The notes beneath the pieces were generated by a model that was given only the letters and a program-made list of their open reading frames with translations, did not search any database and had not been told where the DNA came from. From Sipunculus nudus (taxonomy: Eukaryota > Annelida > Sipuncula > Golfingiida > Sipunculidae), in assembly GCA_026874595.1 (NCBI GenBank), contig CM049306.1:35668019-35732018 (forward strand): 64,000 bases of DNA, written 5' to 3'. The translations under genes were made by a program, and so were the position numbers. Below, one piece after another: positions 60,256 to 64,000 of the stretch (position 1 is its first letter; each line of letters starts with the position of its first letter).

Positions 60256-61028
60256 GGAACACCAACGAACCTAATTGGTGCACCCGAGTGCAGGCAGTAG
60301 GCGTGAAAAACACACCCCGCCGGTTCCTCAGCTCCTTTCATCAGAATGCAGAGGCCGGGGTAATTATACATGCCTCCGATCCATAAAAAAAATAACAAAA
60401 TTAAACAGTTTCATCATGTTGTATGTAAATGATACTTATTCCCTCAACTATGACAAAGTAAAGGGTGATTAATTAAAACTAACAATCAAGTATAGGATAT
60501 AATGCAGTATCTAATTCGCTGTCCGCACCACATAAAGCATTTCAACAGATTTACACTTTGTCACATATATATATATATATATAATTATTAAAAATTCCGT
60601 TCTTTTTTTTCCTCAATCATTCAAATAGGGAAAAGGAATGTAAAGTTAAAACAATCTAATACCAGAGGTGAACACTTCTCATTTTATTTACAATCGTTGT
60701 TTTGTGTTCTCTTGTACAATATTGGTACATATTTCAAAATGATGAAATTACACTGTAATTTATTTATAGACATCAGACCTATTTGCCCCCGGAACGGATA
60801 CATTTTCGGGCTTTTTTCTTTGTAACTGCCATCCGGGACGACATTGATTATATTTACTTTATTGTATGTTTTACCTCGCACTCGTTAGTGATAGGAAATT
60901 AATCGTACTAGATGACACTGGGACAGGAGTTTCACAACATTTAAGTAAATCATAACTTGTTCAAAGCGATTTGTATGGGCAAACTGTCGGATGACGGGAT
61001 TTGTTATTAATATACATACTTTTCTTCG
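60256..61028. other. Intergenic stretch, nothing supported
   Basis: A short (TA)n run at 60567-60583; otherwise AT-rich without coding signal. Confidence 0.4.

Positions 61029-61097
<69 letters not shown>
61029..61097. repeat. (TA)n microsatellite
   Basis: About 34 TA units, interrupted once by CATA. Confidence 0.95.
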
Positions 61098-61099
<2 letters not shown>

Positions 61100-62081
61100 C
61101 CACTATTTCTTAAATGCAAAGAGACAAACACTGTAACAAATTCTATATATGAAAACATGATAAGTCGTCATAAGTAAAAAAAAACTCCAGTTTACTTCAG
61201 GTCTCTATCTAGTAATCTTCATACATCCATTAAATTATTATTTTCTGTATTTATATCTTGTAGACTTGCATGAAAGCTGACAATATTGAAGGAGAAGGGG
61301 ATTATCAAGGCAGACATTTGTGAAAGATTTATGAAATCCATGAATTCAGACGACCAATAGGATGTTCGGCATGCGCACATTAAAATCATTAGTCTGATTG
61401 CATGTTCATACAATGTTTATGTTAATTAGTTAATTAATCAATTAGGTATATTTTGCATCATTTTAGCCATTAATTGCTCAACTACTACCGACTTCATGTT
61501 TTAATGTTAAAATTAAAATGCATGATATATTTATAAAACCGAGACCTGGAAAGGCTGAGGATAAAATAATAAAAAAAAATATCCTTCATTGAACCCTGGG
61601 AAACATGGATATTTAAAAAAAATCAATGACAGAATAATAGCCTATAATTGTGTAGAACATGCGTGTTTTAAAATATTTTACAACACAACGGGGCTAGTGC
61701 AGACAGGTTCTTGAAATCATGATTCACACCTAACATTAACAAGGAAGTTACCAGTCTTATAAACACAACACAACCAACGCATAGAGGGCTTTGAAAACGT
61801 TAATGACAGCTTTTTGACACATTGATAAAGGCACGAAACCGTGTCGCTTGTACGCTGAGTGTGCGCCTCTGATAAAACGAGCTGTCAATGGTTTTATCGG
61901 GGACTTGTTGGTCTGTTACGGGAGTTCCACGTGAGAGGCATGACAACGCATACATGCGCATGGGAACGGTATTGGTGGACGGAAGAAGGATGGACAAAAA
62001 GCATCTGACAAAAAAAAAAAAAAAACTGACGGGGAAAGTCCTTTTCGAGTTATCAAACACAAGTGAAACTGTCCATGAAGG
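61098..62081. other. 5' flank of the right-edge gene
   Basis: No supported exon. A poly-A run stands at 62010-62025. The overlapping open frames at 61800-62088 on both strands are not convincing. Confidence 0.35.
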
Positions 62082-62092
62082 TATATAAAAGG
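62082..62092 (+). promoter_or_regulatory. TATA box of the right-edge gene
   Basis: TATATAAAAGG, a canonical TATA box. A start of transcription near 62110-62115 would put an ATG at 62179 about 65-70 nt into the transcript. Confidence 0.55.
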
Positions 62093-62111
62093 CAGCAGTT
62101 TCCAGAGGTAA

Positions 62112-63075
62112 GTATTATAAACCGACAAGCAGCCTTGAGGAGAATTGTCACATAGATACTTATCCATATACAGAGAGAATGGGTTAGTATTATCATGTTA
62201 TGCTATGATCAAAGTCCGATCGAAATCATGATCTACTCACTCGAATGCTTGTTTCTTCTCTAGAAATCATAATTTTTAGTCACAGACGCATTTTTGAAAT
62301 TGAATACTACATGTCTTTTCTGTTTTCATGCACTGCGAACATACTGAGTTATATGATAGAACAAGATTTATTCCTGCTTACATATTTGAGATCATAGGCC
62401 CAAGTGAATAGTAGTAAGATATCATGTTATCATTTATTGTGCCACTATTTTGACAAAACAAATGGAGAAAATGCAATATTATACTGGTATCAATGAAAGA
62501 ATGGAAACATTTTATGATGGCAAATTTTAGTTCAGAAAATATGAAAATAAACAGAGAATGTATAATATTGTTATATTATGTATTAAACTCCTAATTAGAA
62601 GTATATCTTTTACCATATAATATATAACATAAATCCATTTAAATAAGAAAAATGGCAGGATTTCTTAAGGGTTGACGCATTTATCTCGGTGTATGTCCGA
62701 TTTTTTAAAATATATTTTGGAATATGTAATGTCGATTATCTGAACATAGGCAGTATAATCGGAATAGCCGTCACCCGAACTGTTCGGACAAACGGATATT
62801 TACTGTATCTATTAACTCCGCTCACTCGGCAAGAGGACTCCCACCACTCGGCCTGTCCCGTCAGTTTAAAATTTAAATGTGACGAAATCGCCGATATCTG
62901 AATCTAATCATCAATATTTGATTTTCAGCTAATTTATGGTTATACGCGGTCCTACTGGAAGTCGCAACAGTGGCAAGTATTTCACAGGGGAATGTGGATC
63001 AGATCTGTGAGGCCTTGTTAGGCCTGCAGGATAAAACAAGAACCTTCTCTGATCATGTAAGTAAAATCTATCTCT

Positions 63076-63116
<41 letters not shown>

Positions 63117-63759
63117 TCCCAGAAAATGCATAAAAACAAGATATATGTGATATGAAAACACACAAATATACTTGCACATATGTATATATATTTATATATG
63201 CAAAGCATTACGAAAACCTTTCGATTACGCATATGCATGTACACACACATAACATATTTATGTGTTTGTGAGTGTGTGTATCTATCTGCCAAATAGTCAG
63301 TGAATGTGTGTGTATCTATCATGTGGTCTTGATTGTTCATTATATAATATTAATAAAAACGTTAAATAGGATGATAATGAAAAGTAAAGTTCGGCCCTGT
63401 GTGTTACCAGCACACCATTATAATATGAAGTGCAGAAATAATTACAAACCGTAATTATCGTATACAAATTGTATAGTACTCTACAGTTTATATTAATCTG
63501 TTTCATGTTTACTTTAGCTATGAACAACCAGGTACTTGGAAAGTCCCTGGTTTTCAATACATAGACAAGTGTACATGTTTAAGTTTGTCATTGTTGGTAA
63601 ACCCCAGTTAGTCGTGTATTACAAATGAGTTTGTTAAAGATCAGTACCTCGCTGTACACAGCGCCCTCTGACGAACTCATCACATTACAGATTGAAAACA
63701 TCATTACGGAACAAGGCGGTGATCCACAAAGTAGGAATCTCAGTGTCTACATACAAAAG
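62112..63759 (+). CDS. 5' part of a probable secreted protein gene, unknown family
   Basis: Proposed exons: about 62112-62182 (5'UTR, ATG at 62179-62181 and one base of the next codon; donor GTTAGT), 62929-63056 (acceptor ATTTTCAG, donor GTAAGT) and 63640-63759 or 63691-63759 (donor GTCAGT; acceptor uncertain, TTACAG at 63690 looks better). The joined frame starts MANLWLYAVLLEVATV, a plausible signal peptide, followed by QGNVDQICEALLGLQDK and TRTFSDH, then LITLQIENIITEQ and RNLSVYIQK. An alternative acceptor at 62970 keeps the same phase and would give a start MVASIS without most of the hydrophobic stretch. The gene runs off the right edge. Codon and amino-acid pattern of the last two exons look coding; I do not recognise the family. 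Confidence 0.5.
63078..63118. repeat. (TC)n microsatellite in intron
   Basis: About 18 TC units starting about 20 bp after the donor of the second exon of the right-edge gene. Confidence 0.95.
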
Positions 63760-63947
63760 GTCAGTACTCTGCCTATTTTATATATAATTATCCACAACTG
63801 GTAAATGCTTAAATGAAAATTCTGTTTGTTGTACATATTCGATGATTCTTAATAAATTAGGATGACCTATACAAAAGGCCCAGGGGATTTCTGGCAAACT
63901 AGATGAGGCTATGTTTTATTATTTATGACATATATAACTAAAAGGTA

Positions 63948-63952
<5 letters not shown>

Positions 63953-63984
<32 letters not shown>
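63953..63984. repeat. (TA)n microsatellite at the window edge
   Basis: About 16 TA units close to the right edge. Confidence 0.9.
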
Positions 63985-63987
<3 letters not shown>

Positions 63988-64000
63988 TATATTTTTTTTA

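Overview
The window reads as animal nuclear DNA. It is AT-rich and intron-rich with GT-AG splice sites, dense in TA-type microsatellites and packed with small DNA transposons and tRNA-derived SINEs. The mix (a Helitron/Helentron-like element built of ~180-bp tandem units, a Penelope-like element with hammerhead-type motifs, many MITEs and an M17 aminopeptidase of the W07G4.4 type) suggests a marine invertebrate, most likely a bivalve mollusc. That assignment is inference from repeat and gene style, not a database match.

Layout. Positions 1-5188 are one uninterrupted 56-bp minisatellite (about 92.6 units, phase exact to the base). It lies just upstream of the last five exons of a plus-strand M17 leucyl-aminopeptidase-like gene (5635-9486, 3'UTR to about 11.27 kb), so it is probably intronic. 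A transposon with 13 tandem ~180-bp units fills 14035-16476. A minus-strand gene (18922-26876, five in-phase exons, 437 residues) encodes a long coiled-coil protein with a Cys/His-rich N-terminal part; I do not recognise its family. From about 27 to 62 kb I see no convincing multi-exon gene. This stretch is a transposon graveyard holding three MITE families with recognisable terminal inverted repeats, three SINE insertions, three unclassified dispersed repeat families, duplicated blocks and many microsatellites.

The most notable object is at 45.09-47.28 kb. It is a 5'-truncated Penelope-like retroelement whose C-terminal GIY-YIG endonuclease fragment (minus strand) sits between two 736-bp inverted arms. 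Each arm carries a hammerhead-ribozyme-like motif. One arm was later hit by a 257-bp insertion that is itself a near-perfect palindrome of two tRNA-like heads and is flanked by a 13-bp target-site duplication.

At the right edge (62.08-63.76 kb, plus strand) a TATA box, a short first exon ending in ATG-G, and two following exons can be joined in frame into the start of a probable secreted protein that continues out of the window. The genes show no operon-like relation; they are independent eukaryotic transcription units.
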